A stretch of DNA of 12,506 nt, taken from the NCBI GenBank assembly GCA_001603335.1, contig LUYR01000140.1, positions 1-12,506 on the forward strand. The letters run 5' to 3'. Below are positions 1-7,041 of this stretch, in pieces. The notes under the pieces are model-generated. The model was not told the DNA's origin and ran no database searches. It worked only from the letters and a program-made list of their open reading frames with translations. Within the stretch, counting starts at the first letter, position 1. Every line of letters starts with the position of its first letter. The translations under genes and the position numbers were made by a program. The DNA comes from Rhodospirillales bacterium Alpha_05. Its GTDB lineage: Bacteria; Pseudomonadota; Alphaproteobacteria; Rhodospirillales; Rhodospirillaceae.

Positions 1-73
1 GGACGGGTAGGCGCGCGAGCCGGTCGCCCGCCCGTCGGCGCGGGGCGGAGTCGCGCACCGGATGCGCCGCCAT
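1..73 (-). CDS. possible 5' end of a divergent gene, cut by the left edge
   Basis: Reading leftward from an ATG at 73 there are 24 codons without a stop up to the window edge. The predicted N-terminus is rich in Arg and Ala and I do not recognise it. A GGAGGG lies upstream on this strand but about 21 nt from the ATG, too far for a normal Shine-Dalgarno. In DNA this GC-rich a short open frame is weak evidence. It is listed only because nothing else accounts for the first 73 bases. Confidence 0.15.
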   Translation of the reverse strand, partial: MAAHPVRDSAPRRRAGDRLARLPV

Positions 74-170
74 GGCCGCGGAAATCCGGCTAAATCCCTC
101 CGAACACAATCGAATCGTATAAATCCCCTTGCGCGTGGTCGTCATCTCCCGAACACTTCCTATGTCTAGG

Positions 171-184
171 TTTGCCATGACAAA
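171..184. promoter_or_regulatory. imperfect palindrome in the leader of the TAXI gene
   Basis: TTTGCCATGACAAA is symmetric at 12 of 14 positions around a central CATG and ends 22 nt before the ATG at 207. It sits in the only AT-rich patch upstream of the operon, so it could be an operator for a local regulator. No second copy and no regulator gene is visible in the window. I found no convincing sigma-70 promoter in 1-206; a TATAAA at 118-123 has no partner -35. Confidence 0.2.
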
Positions 185-192
185 TTTAACTG

Positions 193-197
193 GGAGG
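193..197 (+). promoter_or_regulatory. ribosome binding site deciding the TAXI start
   Basis: GGAGG lies 9 nt before the ATG at 207. The reading frame stays open upstream to a TTG at 129, but this site and the normal signal peptide that begins at 207 favour the shorter protein. Confidence 0.75.
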
Positions 198-206
198 ACC
201 GACAAG

Positions 207-1184
207 ATGGCAATGAGCCTTCGGCCGCGTGCGTTGCGTACCCTCACCTTCGGCATCGCCGCTGCGGCGACTTTGGCGATTGCGCCCCAGCCGGCTTCGG
301 CCGAGCAGTTCATCAACGTCGTCACCGGCGGCACCAGCGGCGTCTACTATCCCCTCGGCGTGGCGCTGACCAAGCTCTACGTCGACGCGATCCCGGGCGT
401 CCGCACCAGCGTGCAGGCGACCAAGGCGTCGGCGGAAAATCTCAACCTGCTGCAGCGCGGTCGCGCCGAGCTCGCGTTCACCCTGGGCGACGCCCTGGCC
501 GACGCCTGGAACGGCAACGAAGAGGCCGGCTTCGCCCAGAAGCTCGACAAGCTCCGCGGCGTCGCGGCGATCTATTCCAACTACGTGCACTTCGTCGCCC
601 GTGCCGATTCCGGCATCCACTCGCTCGCCGACTTGAAGGGCAAGCGGGTTTCGGTGGGCGCGCCGAAGTCGGGCACCGAGCTCAACGCCCGCGCGTTGCT
701 CAGCGCCAACGGCATCCAGTATTCGGACTTCTCGAAGGTCGAATACCTGCCCTACGCCGAGTCCGCGCAGTTGATCCAGAACAACCAGATCGACGCGACC
801 CTGCTGTCTTCGGGCCTGGGCGTCGCCGCGATCCGCGAACTCGCCGCCAGCACTCCGGTGGTGATCGTTCCGATCTCGGAAGCCGAAATCAAGAAGATCG
901 GCCAGCCGGTCTATCAGGTCGGCACGATTCCGGCGGGCACCTACGGCGGCCAGGACAAGGACGTCACCACCGTCGCGATCAACAACTATCTGGTCAGCCA
1001 CGCGGGCGTGCCGGAAGACGTCGTCTACAAGATGACCAAGGCGATGTACACCCACCTCGACGCGCTCGTCGCGGCCCACTCCGCGGCCAAGGCGATCGAC
1101 CCGAAGAAGGCGCTCAACGGCATGCCGTTGCCGCTCCATCCGGGCGCCGCGAAGTATTATAAAGAAGTGGGTTTGCTGAAGTAA
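207..1184 (+). CDS. TRAP transporter solute-binding protein, TAXI family
   Basis: This is the periplasmic substrate-binding protein of a TRAP-TAXI transporter. It captures a small organic acid or amino acid and delivers it to the membrane permease encoded next. The product has 325 residues, normal for the family. Residues 1-32 form a signal peptide with Arg at 6, 8 and 11, a hydrophobic core at about 13-26, and a signal peptidase I site after Ala-Ser-Ala. The mature protein opens with the TAXI hallmark GGTSGVYYPLG at 41-51, and GAPKSGTE at 151-158 is a second typical binding-fold motif. The start at 207 is chosen for GGAGG 9 nt upstream. The permease begins 88 nt downstream with a hairpin between them. 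The ligand cannot be read from sequence; glutamate and related acids are known for a few family members only. Confidence 0.93.
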   Translation: MAMSLRPRALRTLTFGIAAAATLAIAPQPASAEQFINVVTGGTSGVYYPLGVALTKLYVDAIPGVRTSVQATKASAENLNLLQRGRAELAFTLGDALADAWNGNEEAGFAQKLDKLRGVAAIYSNYVHFVARADSGIHSLADLKGKRVSVGAPKSGTELNARALLSANGIQYSDFSKVEYLPYAESAQLIQNNQIDATLLSSGLGVAAIRELAASTPVVIVPISEAEIKKIGQPVYQVGTIPAGTYGGQDKDVTTVAINNYLVSHAGVPEDVVYKMTKAMYTHLDALVAAHSAAKAIDPKKALNGMPLPLHPGAAKYYKEVGLLK

Positions 1185-1210
1185 TCGGGTAGACTGACCA
1201 TCCCGGAAAG

Positions 1211-1254
1211 CCGGTCGGCGCGGGGCAAGTCCCCGTCCGGCCGGTCGCGATTTT
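1211..1254 (+). terminator. intercistronic hairpin between binding protein and permease
   Basis: The stem pairs 1211-1218 with 1237-1244 (8 bp, one G-U), then a small internal bulge, then 1221-1225 with 1231-1235 (CGGGG/CCCCG) closed by a 5-nt loop. Four T residues follow at 1251-1254, six nucleotides past the stem. It may act as a partial terminator or as a 3' mRNA stabiliser. Either would give more binding protein than permease from one transcript. The gap before the T-run makes full termination unlikely. Confidence 0.5.
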
Positions 1255-1272
1255 CTCTCCCGAGAGGTTTAT

Positions 1273-3381
1273 ATGTCGTCTTCCGCCGAAACCGCCTCCC
1301 TCTCTTCCCTCGCCGACGCCCAAGACACCTCACACAATCCGATGCCCAGCCGCAACACCTTGATCGGCAAGGTGATGTTCGCGATCGCGCTGAGCTTCGC
1401 GGTGTGGCAGGTGTACATCGCCGCCTACGCGCCCCTGTCCTCGGTGGTGCTGCGCGCAATCCACGTCGGGTTCCTTTTGTTGATGGTGTTCGGGCTTTCG
1501 GCGTCGAAGGCGAGTCGCCCCTTGGCGTTGCGCGCCAGCGACTGGGTGTTCGGCCTTGCCGCGTTCGCCACCGGGCTATACCAGTGGGTGTTCGAGGGCG
1601 ACCTGATCTTGCGCGCCGGCGATCCCTCCACCAGCGACATCGTCGTCGGGTCGATCGCCATCCTCCTGGTGTTCGAGGGCTCGCGGCGGATCATGGGCAT
1701 CGCGCTGCCGTCGATCTGCGCCGCGTTCGTGCTGTTCGCGCTGTTCGGCCAATACCTGCCCTCGCCGTTCAACCACCGCGGCTTCGATTTCGAGCAGGTG
1801 GTCGACCAGTTCTCGATGGGCATGGAAGGCATCTACGGCACGCCGACCTACGTTTCCGCGACCTACATCTTCCTCTTCATCGTGTTTTCGGCCTTCCTCG
1901 AACGCGCAGGGATCATCCGCCTGTTCGCCGACGTCGCGATCGGCATCTTCGGCCACACCCGCGGTGGCCCGGCCAAGGTCGCGGTGGTCTCGTCGGCGCT
2001 GATGGGCACGGTCAACGGCTCGGGCGTCGCCAACGTGGTGACCACCGGCCCGGTGACGATCCCGATCATGAAGCGCATCGGTTTCACCCCGGCGTTTTCC
2101 GGCGCGGTGGTGGCGACCGCCTCGATGGGCGGCCAGATCATGCCGCCGGTGATGGGCGCGGTGGCGTTCATCATGGCCGAGACCCTCGGCATCTCCTACG
2201 CCGAGGTGGTCCAGGCGGCGGTGGTGCCTGCAATCCTCTACTTCGGCGCGGCGTTCTGGATGGTCCATCTCGAGGCCTGCCGCCTCGGCCTCAAGGGCCT
2301 GCCCTATGAGGACCTGCCGGATTGGCGCACCGCGCTGAGGCGCGGCTGGTATCTGTTGATCCCGCTGGTCTTCCTGATCTTCCTGCTGTTCCGCGGCTTC
2401 ACCCCGCTGTTCTCCGGCACCATGGCGCTCGCCGTCACCGGCGCGATGCTGATGGGCCTGCCGATCGCGGCGCGGCTCGGTCCGCTGCCGTTCCGCTTCG
2501 TCTTCTGGATCGTGCTCGGCGCACTCGGCGGCTCGTTCCTCGAGTTCGGCGTGACGATGATCTTCGCGGTGCTGGGTGCGCTCGCGCTGGCGCTTTTGGT
2601 CATGCGCGAGGGCAAGAAGACGCTCAAGGTGGTGATCGACGCGCTGGCCGAGGGCGCGCGCAACGCGGTGCCGGTGGGCATGGCCTGCGCCCTCGTCGGC
2701 GTGATCGTCGGTACCATGACGCTGACCGGCGCGGCGACCAACTTCGCCCGCGCCATCGTCGCGGTCGGCGAGCACAGCCTGTTCCTCTCGCTGGTGCTCA
2801 CCATGATCACCTGCCTGATCCTCGGCATGGGCGTGCCGACGATCCCCAACTACATCATCACCAGTTCGCTCGTCGGGCCGGCGTTGTTGCAGCTGGGCGT
2901 GCCGCTGATCGTCAGCCACATGTTCGTCTTCTATTTCGGCATCATGGCCGACCTCACGCCGCCGGTGGCGCTCGCCGCATTCGCCGCCGCACCCATAGCC
3001 AGGGCAGGCGGGCTCGAAATCGGCATCCAGTGCATGCGGGTCGCGATCGCGGGCTTCGTCGTGCCGTTCATGGCGGTCTACGCGCCGGTGATGATGCTGC
3101 AGGACGGCGGGCCGCTCGCCCAGGCGATCGGCTATTGGCCCGCGGTGCTCTATGCGGTGACCAAGGCGGCGGTCTGCGTCGGCATGTGGGGCATCGCGAG
3201 CGTCGGCTTCTGGCACGTCCGCCTGTCGTGGTGGGAGCGCCTGTGGGCCACCGCCGCCGCGTTCTGCCTCGTCGCCGCGCTGCCGATGACCGACGAGATC
3301 GGTTTCGGTCTGGTGATCGCCTTCTTCGCCTATGCCCACGTGCGACGCCGCAGCCGGATCGCGGCGGGGCAGGAGGGATGA
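1273..3381 (+). CDS. TRAP transporter permease, fused DctQM (4TM/12TM) type
   Basis: This is the inner-membrane part of the TRAP-TAXI system, using an ion gradient to take up the solute delivered by the TAXI protein. At 702 residues it has the length of the fused permeases, in which the small DctQ-like part (roughly residues 30-160) and the large DctM-like part (roughly 180-610) are one chain. DctM-type signatures are visible: GTVNGSGVANVVTTGPV at 245-261, GMGVPTIPNYII at 518-529 and ADLTPPVALAAFAAAP at 559-574. More hydrophobic segments follow at about 620-690. The ATG at 1273 is preceded by GAGAGG with a 5-nt gap. Residues 1-28 are polar, so starting at Met24 is possible but has less support. 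The stop overlaps the DUF1850 start. Confidence 0.94.
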   Translation: MSSSAETASLSSLADAQDTSHNPMPSRNTLIGKVMFAIALSFAVWQVYIAAYAPLSSVVLRAIHVGFLLLMVFGLSASKASRPLALRASDWVFGLAAFATGLYQWVFEGDLILRAGDPSTSDIVVGSIAILLVFEGSRRIMGIALPSICAAFVLFALFGQYLPSPFNHRGFDFEQVVDQFSMGMEGIYGTPTYVSATYIFLFIVFSAFLERAGIIRLFADVAIGIFGHTRGGPAKVAVVSSALMGTVNGSGVANVVTTGPVTIPIMKRIGFTPAFSGAVVATASMGGQIMPPVMGAVAFIMAETLGISYAEVVQAAVVPAILYFGAAFWMVHLEACRLGLKGLPYEDLPDWRTALRRGWYLLIPLVFLIFLLFRGFTPLFSGTMALAVTGAMLMGLPIAARLGPLPFRFVFWIVLGALGGSFLEFGVTMIFAVLGALALALLVMREGKKTLKVVIDALAEGARNAVPVGMACALVGVIVGTMTLTGAATNFARAIVAVGEHSLFLSLVLTMITCLILGMGVPTIPNYIITSSLVGPALLQLGVPLIVSHMFVFYFGIMADLTPPVALAAFAAAPIARAGGLEIGIQCMRVAIAGFVVPFMAVYAPVMMLQDGGPLAQAIGYWPAVLYAVTKAAVCVGMWGIASVGFWHVRLSWWERLWATAAAFCLVAALPMTDEIGFGLVIAFFAYAHVRRRSRIAAGQEG

Positions 3382-3878
3382 CGCCAGCGTTGTTGTGTAT
3401 CGCCGCCGGGCAGTTTGCGGTGGCGATCTATGCGCCCACCTTCACCCTCTCGTGGGAGCATTCGATCGAGAAGGTGGAGTGGCGCGAGACCTGGCAAGTC
3501 CACACCAAGACGATGCGCCCGGTCGAGGCGCGGATCAAAGGCACCGGCGCGGGGATGGAACCCCCGCCGGATGCCCGGCTCGAGGACGGCTGGTACGTCT
3601 ACGCGCCGAAGTCGCCGCCGATGGAGCGCCTGGTGCTTCCCGACAGCGGCTTCACCAAGCCGATGCGGTTCTGTCTGCCCGACGAGAAATGCCACGTGCT
3701 GCGCGCCTTCCTGCCGCGCGAGGCGCCCAGGGACGAGCCGGTGGTGCTCACCCTCGACATGCACGGCGATTGCGGCGGCGTTCCGATTCCGCCGCTGCCC
3801 GAAGGCTATAAGGAAGGCGTCCCCCGCAGTCGGGACGACGCCTTGCCGAATCGCTATGAGGGGCCGGACGCCCGGTAG
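3378..3878 (+). CDS. DUF1850 family protein of the TRAP-TAXI operon
   Basis: This 166-residue protein belongs to DUF1850, a family usually encoded right after TAXI-type fused TRAP permeases; its role is not established. Family motifs are clear: TLSWEHSIEKVEWRE at 23-37 and GTGAGMEPPPDA at 55-66. Residues 3-18 are hydrophobic and could be a membrane anchor or a weak export signal. Cysteines lie at 7, 99, 105 and 132. The ATG at 3378 overlaps the permease TGA in an ATGA junction, so translational coupling is likely. AGGAGG at 3371-3376 ends only 1 nt before that ATG, which is unusually close. In-frame TTG codons at 3390 and 3393 have a longer gap (13 and 16 nt), so the exact start is less sure than the gene. 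By inference, an accessory or assembly factor for the transporter. Confidence 0.88.
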   Translation: MTPALLCIAAGQFAVAIYAPTFTLSWEHSIEKVEWRETWQVHTKTMRPVEARIKGTGAGMEPPPDARLEDGWYVYAPKSPPMERLVLPDSGFTKPMRFCLPDEKCHVLRAFLPREAPRDEPVVLTLDMHGDCGGVPIPPLPEGYKEGVPRSRDDALPNRYEGPDAR

Positions 3879-3890
3879 ACCGGGCGTCCG
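3865..3890. terminator. hairpin at the convergent junction
   Basis: A perfect 11-bp inverted repeat (3865-3875 with 3880-3890, CGGACGCCCGG on the left) encloses a 4-nt loop, TAGA. The TAG stop codon of the DUF1850 gene lies inside the loop. The minus-strand synthetase gene ends at 3897, seven bases away, so one element can serve both transcripts. The T content after the stem is poor (TCGCTTT on plus, none on minus). Termination may therefore need Rho, or the hairpin may mainly protect 3' ends. Confidence 0.65.
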
Positions 3891-3896
3891 TCGCTT

Positions 3897-6629
3897 TCAG
3901 AGGGCGAGCTTGGCGACGCAGGCGTCGCCTTCCTTGCACTCCGCCGGGATCTGGAAGCCGAGCTTCTGCGCGATGTGGCGCATGCGCAGGTTGTCGGCCG
4001 CGAGCGGTGCGCGCACCGCCGCGACCTTCTCGTCGCGCGCGACGTCGAGGAGGATCTCGGTCAGCTTGGCGCCCAGGCCCTGGCCCTGCACCGCGTCGCT
4101 GACCACCAGGTTGAGCTCGGCGTCGTTGGAGCCCGAGAGCTTGTCCATCCGCGCCACCGCGACCATTTCCTCGGCCCCGGATGCGGTCTTGCGCAGCGCG
4201 ACGAGGGACATTTCGCGGTCGTAGTCGATGAAGCAGAGCTGGGTCAGGCGGCGATGCGCGATGCGTTCCTCGAGCTCGTGCGGGCCGAGGTGGCGCTGGC
4301 GCACCGTCTGTTCCGAGAGGGTGTGGTGGAAGTCGTAGGCCTTGGGCTCGTCTTCCGGCCGCACCGGGCGGATGGTGAAGGCTTCGCCCTTGTCGCTTTT
4401 CCAGGTGCTGGCGTACTGCACCGGATAGGGCCGGATCGCGGGCTTCGGCAGGTCGGCGTCGGCGATCTCGGCGGGGTGAAGCACGATCCGCGCGTCGAGC
4501 GCCAGGAGGCGTTCGGGCGAGGCGAGCAGCGGGTTGATGTCGAGCTCGGCGATCCGCGGGTTTTCGACGATCAGCTCGGAGAACCGCACCAGCAGGCTTT
4601 CGAGCGCCGCCATGTCGACCGAGGCGCGGCCGCGCACGCCCTTGAGCGCATGATAGATCTTGGTCTTTTCCATCATCCGGCGGGCGAGGGTGGTGTTCAA
4701 GGGCGGCAGGCCGAGGGCCTTGTCGCCGTAGACCTCGACCAGCTGGCCGCCCGAGCCGAACAGCAGCACCGGGCCGAACTGGATGTCGACCGAAGCGCCC
4801 AAAATCAGCTCGTAGCCGTCGAGCTTGGCCATCGGCTGCACCGTCACGCCCTGGAAGTGCTGCGCCCCGACCTTTTCCGTCACCGAGGCCTTGATCTGCG
4901 CGAACGCCGCCTTCACCGCCGCGGCGTCGCGGAGGTTGAGGACTACGCCGCCGACGTCGGTTTTGTGGGTGATGGTGAGGGAGTGGAGCTTCAAGACGAT
5001 CGGGTAGCCCATGCGGTTGGCGATCGCTTCGGCTTCCGCTTCCGAGGTGGCGATCTCGGTGGGGGTGGTGGCGATGCCGTAGGCTTCGAGGAGCTTCTTC
5101 GATTCATACTCGGTGAGGATGGTGCGGCCTTCCGCCTGCACCGTGGCGATCAGCTTCTGCGCCGCGTCGCGGTTGTAACCGTCGGCCTCGGTGGCGACCG
5201 AGGGGGTCTCGTAGAGGCCCGCGAGGGCTTCCGAGTACTGCCACATGTAGTTGAACACGCCGACCGCGGTGTCGGGATAGGAATAGCTCGGCATCCCGGC
5301 CTGGTTCAGCAGGTCGTCGCCTTCCGCCACGCTCTCGCCGCCCATCCAGCTCGCCAGCACCGGCTTGCCGAGGGACTGGGAGTAGTTGGAGAGGTGCTCG
5401 GCGATCTCGGTGGGGTTGGTCATCCCCTGCGGCGTCATGATCACCAGCATGCCGTCGATGTTGGGGTCCTTGGCCGCGATCTCGAGGCTCTTGGCGTAGC
5501 GTTCCGGCTCGGCGTCGCCGAGGATGTCGACCGGGTTGTTGTGGCTCCAGATCGACGGCAGCAGGGCGTTGAACGCGGTCATGCTCTCGGGCGAGATCTC
5601 CGCCAGTTCGCCGCCGCCCTGGGCCAGCGCGTCGGCGGCGAGCACGCCCGGCCCGCCCGCGTTGGTGACGATGCAGAGCTTCTTGCCCTTCGGCAGCGGC
5701 TGCTTCGAGAGCGCGTCGATCATGTCGAAGATGTCGTTGATGCCGTCGACGCGCAGCACGCCGACGCGGCGGAAGGCGGCGTCGAGCACTTCATCCGAGC
5801 CGGTGAGCGAGCCGGTGTGGGAGGCGGCGGCCTTGGCGGCGGCGGCGGTGCGGCCCGCCTTGATCACGATGATCGGCTTTTCGAGCGAAACCCGACGCGC
5901 GGCGGAGAGGAAGCGCTTGGGGTCGCCGATGCTTTCCATGTAGACCACGATCGCCTTGGTCTGCGGGTCGTCGCCGTAGTAGTCGACGAGGGTGCCGAAG
6001 TCGACGTCGAGCATCGAGCCCATCGAGACGAAGCCGGAGAAGCCGACGTTTTCCTTCAAGCTCCAGTCCAGCACCGCGGTGCAGAGCGCGCCCGACTGGC
6101 TGAGGAAGGCGACCGCGCCGCCCTTCGCCGATTTTGCCGCGAAGGTGGCGTTCAGGCCCACCACCGGGTTCATCACGCCGAGGCAGTTCGGCCCGATGAC
6201 GCGCATCTTGCCGGTGGTGATGCGGGCGATTTCATGTTCGAGGGCGATGCCTTCCGGCCCGGCTTCCTTGAACCCGGCGGAGATCACGATGCCGCCCGGG
6301 ATGCCGAGCTTCACCGCTTCCTCGAGGATGCCGGGGACGGTCGGGGCGGGGGTGCAGATCACCACCAGGTCGGGGCGCTCGGGGATGTCGGCGAGGGTGG
6401 CGTAGGTGCGCACTCCGAGGATGTTGTCGCGCTTCTGGTTGACCGGGTAGATCGTCCCGCCGAACGGGCTGGAGAGCAGGTTCCACATCACGGTTCGGCC
6501 GACGCTGCCCTCGCGCTCCGACGCGCCGACGAGTGCGACGCCCTTGGGTCGGAAGATCGCATCGAGGGGATGCGGTTCGCGGGCGACGGCGCCCGCTGCG
6601 AGTTCGGCGGTTTTGGACATGATGCTCAT
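3897..6629 (-). CDS. NDP-forming acyl-CoA synthetase fused to GNAT acetyltransferase (Pat-like)
   Basis: This 910-residue protein has two functional parts. Residues about 20-720 match NDP-forming acyl-CoA synthetases, which interconvert acyl-CoA, ADP and phosphate with acid, CoA and ATP. They comprise a CoA-binding Rossmann domain (about 20-150, with GASEREGSVG at 35-44), succinyl-CoA-ligase-like domains (about 170-460) and an ATP-grasp domain (about 500-715). Residues about 750-905 are a GNAT domain with the acetyl-CoA loop QGQGLG at 848-853. This is the order found in the Pat/PatZ lysine acetyltransferases. His271 in SHTGS matches the phosphorylated histidine of the synthetase alpha part, and His555 in THKTDVGG matches the second histidine in the ATP-grasp part, so synthetase activity may be retained. 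The start at 6629 has AGGA 10 nt upstream; Met4 (at 6620) is an alternative. It is monocistronic, convergent with the TRAP operon and divergent from metN. Substrate unknown. Confidence 0.92.
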   Translation of the reverse strand: MSIMSKTAELAAGAVAREPHPLDAIFRPKGVALVGASEREGSVGRTVMWNLLSSPFGGTIYPVNQKRDNILGVRTYATLADIPERPDLVVICTPAPTVPGILEEAVKLGIPGGIVISAGFKEAGPEGIALEHEIARITTGKMRVIGPNCLGVMNPVVGLNATFAAKSAKGGAVAFLSQSGALCTAVLDWSLKENVGFSGFVSMGSMLDVDFGTLVDYYGDDPQTKAIVVYMESIGDPKRFLSAARRVSLEKPIIVIKAGRTAAAAKAAASHTGSLTGSDEVLDAAFRRVGVLRVDGINDIFDMIDALSKQPLPKGKKLCIVTNAGGPGVLAADALAQGGGELAEISPESMTAFNALLPSIWSHNNPVDILGDAEPERYAKSLEIAAKDPNIDGMLVIMTPQGMTNPTEIAEHLSNYSQSLGKPVLASWMGGESVAEGDDLLNQAGMPSYSYPDTAVGVFNYMWQYSEALAGLYETPSVATEADGYNRDAAQKLIATVQAEGRTILTEYESKKLLEAYGIATTPTEIATSEAEAEAIANRMGYPIVLKLHSLTITHKTDVGGVVLNLRDAAAVKAAFAQIKASVTEKVGAQHFQGVTVQPMAKLDGYELILGASVDIQFGPVLLFGSGGQLVEVYGDKALGLPPLNTTLARRMMEKTKIYHALKGVRGRASVDMAALESLLVRFSELIVENPRIAELDINPLLASPERLLALDARIVLHPAEIADADLPKPAIRPYPVQYASTWKSDKGEAFTIRPVRPEDEPKAYDFHHTLSEQTVRQRHLGPHELEERIAHRRLTQLCFIDYDREMSLVALRKTASGAEEMVAVARMDKLSGSNDAELNLVVSDAVQGQGLGAKLTEILLDVARDEKVAAVRAPLAADNLRMRHIAQKLGFQIPAECKEGDACVAKLAL

Positions 6630-6714
6630 CCCGAAATGATCCTATGCAGAACCCACGCGGAAACGCGTCCGGCGTGGAACCAGGGGAAGGAAGACAGAAA
6701 AATCGGTGTTTCGG

Positions 6715-6743
6715 ATTATCGGCCGGTTCGGGGCAAACGCCAA
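6715..6743 (-). promoter_or_regulatory. candidate sigma-70 promoter of the synthetase-GNAT gene
   Basis: On the minus strand, TTGGCG (6743-6738, 4 of 6 to consensus) is followed after 17 nt by GATAAT (6720-6715, 5 of 6). Transcription would start near 6708, giving a leader of about 80 nt before the ATG at 6629. The inverted repeat at 6753-6771 lies just upstream of the -35. Confidence 0.5.
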
Positions 6744-6752
6744 GGAAATGCA

Positions 6753-6771
6753 GGGAAAATTCGGTTTTCCC
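6753..6771. promoter_or_regulatory. inverted repeat, possible operator
   Basis: GGGAAAA and TTTTCCC form a perfect 7-bp inverted repeat around a 5-nt centre (TTCGG). Relative to the candidate minus-strand promoter it lies about 45-63 bases upstream of the start, a position typical for activator binding. The regulator is unknown and not encoded in the window. Confidence 0.35.
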
Positions 6772-6790
6772 AGGCTTTCGTTAGGGGTTT

Positions 6791-6807
6791 CGGATGAATT
6801 TCATCCG
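6791..6807. promoter_or_regulatory. 17-bp palindrome in the divergent control region
   Basis: CGGATGAATTTCATCCG is a perfect 8-bp inverted repeat around one central base. It lies between the minus-strand candidate promoter and the metN promoter, about 136 bp upstream of the metN -35. The compact two-fold symmetry suits a dimeric repressor or activator. No matching regulator gene is in view. The remainder of 6808-6914 shows no feature I can support. Confidence 0.4.
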
Positions 6808-6942
6808 GCTTTCGCCTTAGTCTTGTGCATCTGTCGACGGGCCGACACGGGCCCCCTCGTGCCGACTCGCGCGACTCGCCCCCGGCAGGAAAACGCCGCC
6901 TTTTCCCGCTATCCACAACAAAATAATGTACTTAAAAAAACT

Positions 6943-6971
6943 TTGACACGGGCTCTGGGTGGTTTTATGAC
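6943..6971 (+). promoter_or_regulatory. sigma-70 type promoter of the metNIQ operon
   Basis: A perfect -35 TTGACA (6943-6948) is followed after 17 nt by TATGAC (6966-6971, 4 of 6 to consensus). An A-rich tract at 6915-6940 just upstream could be an UP element. The predicted start near 6978 falls at the first base of the riboswitch P1 stem, so the aptamer would begin almost at the 5' end of the mRNA. Confidence 0.7.
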
Positions 6972-6976
6972 TTGAT

Positions 6977-7034
6977 CTGCGCCGATTTGAGCGATCAGCT
7001 TGCGGGCGCGGTATAAATGCAGCTAAAGCGTCGG
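6977..7034 (+). promoter_or_regulatory. SAM-II riboswitch (metA-type motif)
   Basis: This segment matches the SAM-II aptamer, an H-type pseudoknot that binds S-adenosylmethionine. P1 is TGCGCC (6978-6983) paired with GGCGCG (7005-7010). The conserved GATTT follows P1 at 6984-6988. The most diagnostic block, ATAAATGCAGCTAAA, lies at 7013-7027 and differs by one base from the metX SAM-II sequence I remember. Plausible pseudoknot pairs are GC 7002-7003 with GC 7022-7023, GC 6998-6999 with GC 7028-7029, and CGAT 6992-6995 with GTCG 7030-7033. It lies directly behind the promoter and 57 nt before the metN start. A covariance-model search was not possible, but motif, pairing, size and the gene controlled all agree. 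Confidence 0.9.
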
Positions 7035-7041
7035 GATGGAC

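Noticed and set aside
129..206. Upstream TTG start adding 26 residues to the TAXI protein
   Set aside because: It has no ribosome binding site and would bury the signal peptide. The ATG at 207 has GGAGG at good spacing.
1576..3339. A 587-codon open frame on the minus strand opposite the TRAP permease
   Set aside because: It is rich in His, Arg, Glu and Asp with no fold-like pattern; a shadow of the permease codon bias.
2322..3377. Long upstream extension of the DUF1850 reading frame into the permease gene
   Set aside because: The extension is Arg- and Ala-rich shadow sequence. Family motifs start only after the ATG at 3378, which also overlaps the permease stop.
6653..6677. CCACGC/GCGTGG inverted repeat in the leader of the synthetase gene
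   Set aside because: Only 6 bp with a 13-nt loop in GC-rich DNA, with no T-run and no riboswitch motif recognised; probably chance.
3975..6797. A 940-codon open frame on the plus strand opposite the synthetase-GNAT gene
   Set aside because: The translation is low-complexity, rich in Arg, Gly, His, Val and Asp, as expected from the antisense of a GC-rich gene. The minus-strand protein has clear domains and motifs throughout.
6706..6975. An 89-codon plus-strand frame in the divergent intergenic region
   Set aside because: No good ribosome binding site and no recognisable pattern. It runs through two inverted repeats and the metN promoter, so it is more likely non-coding.
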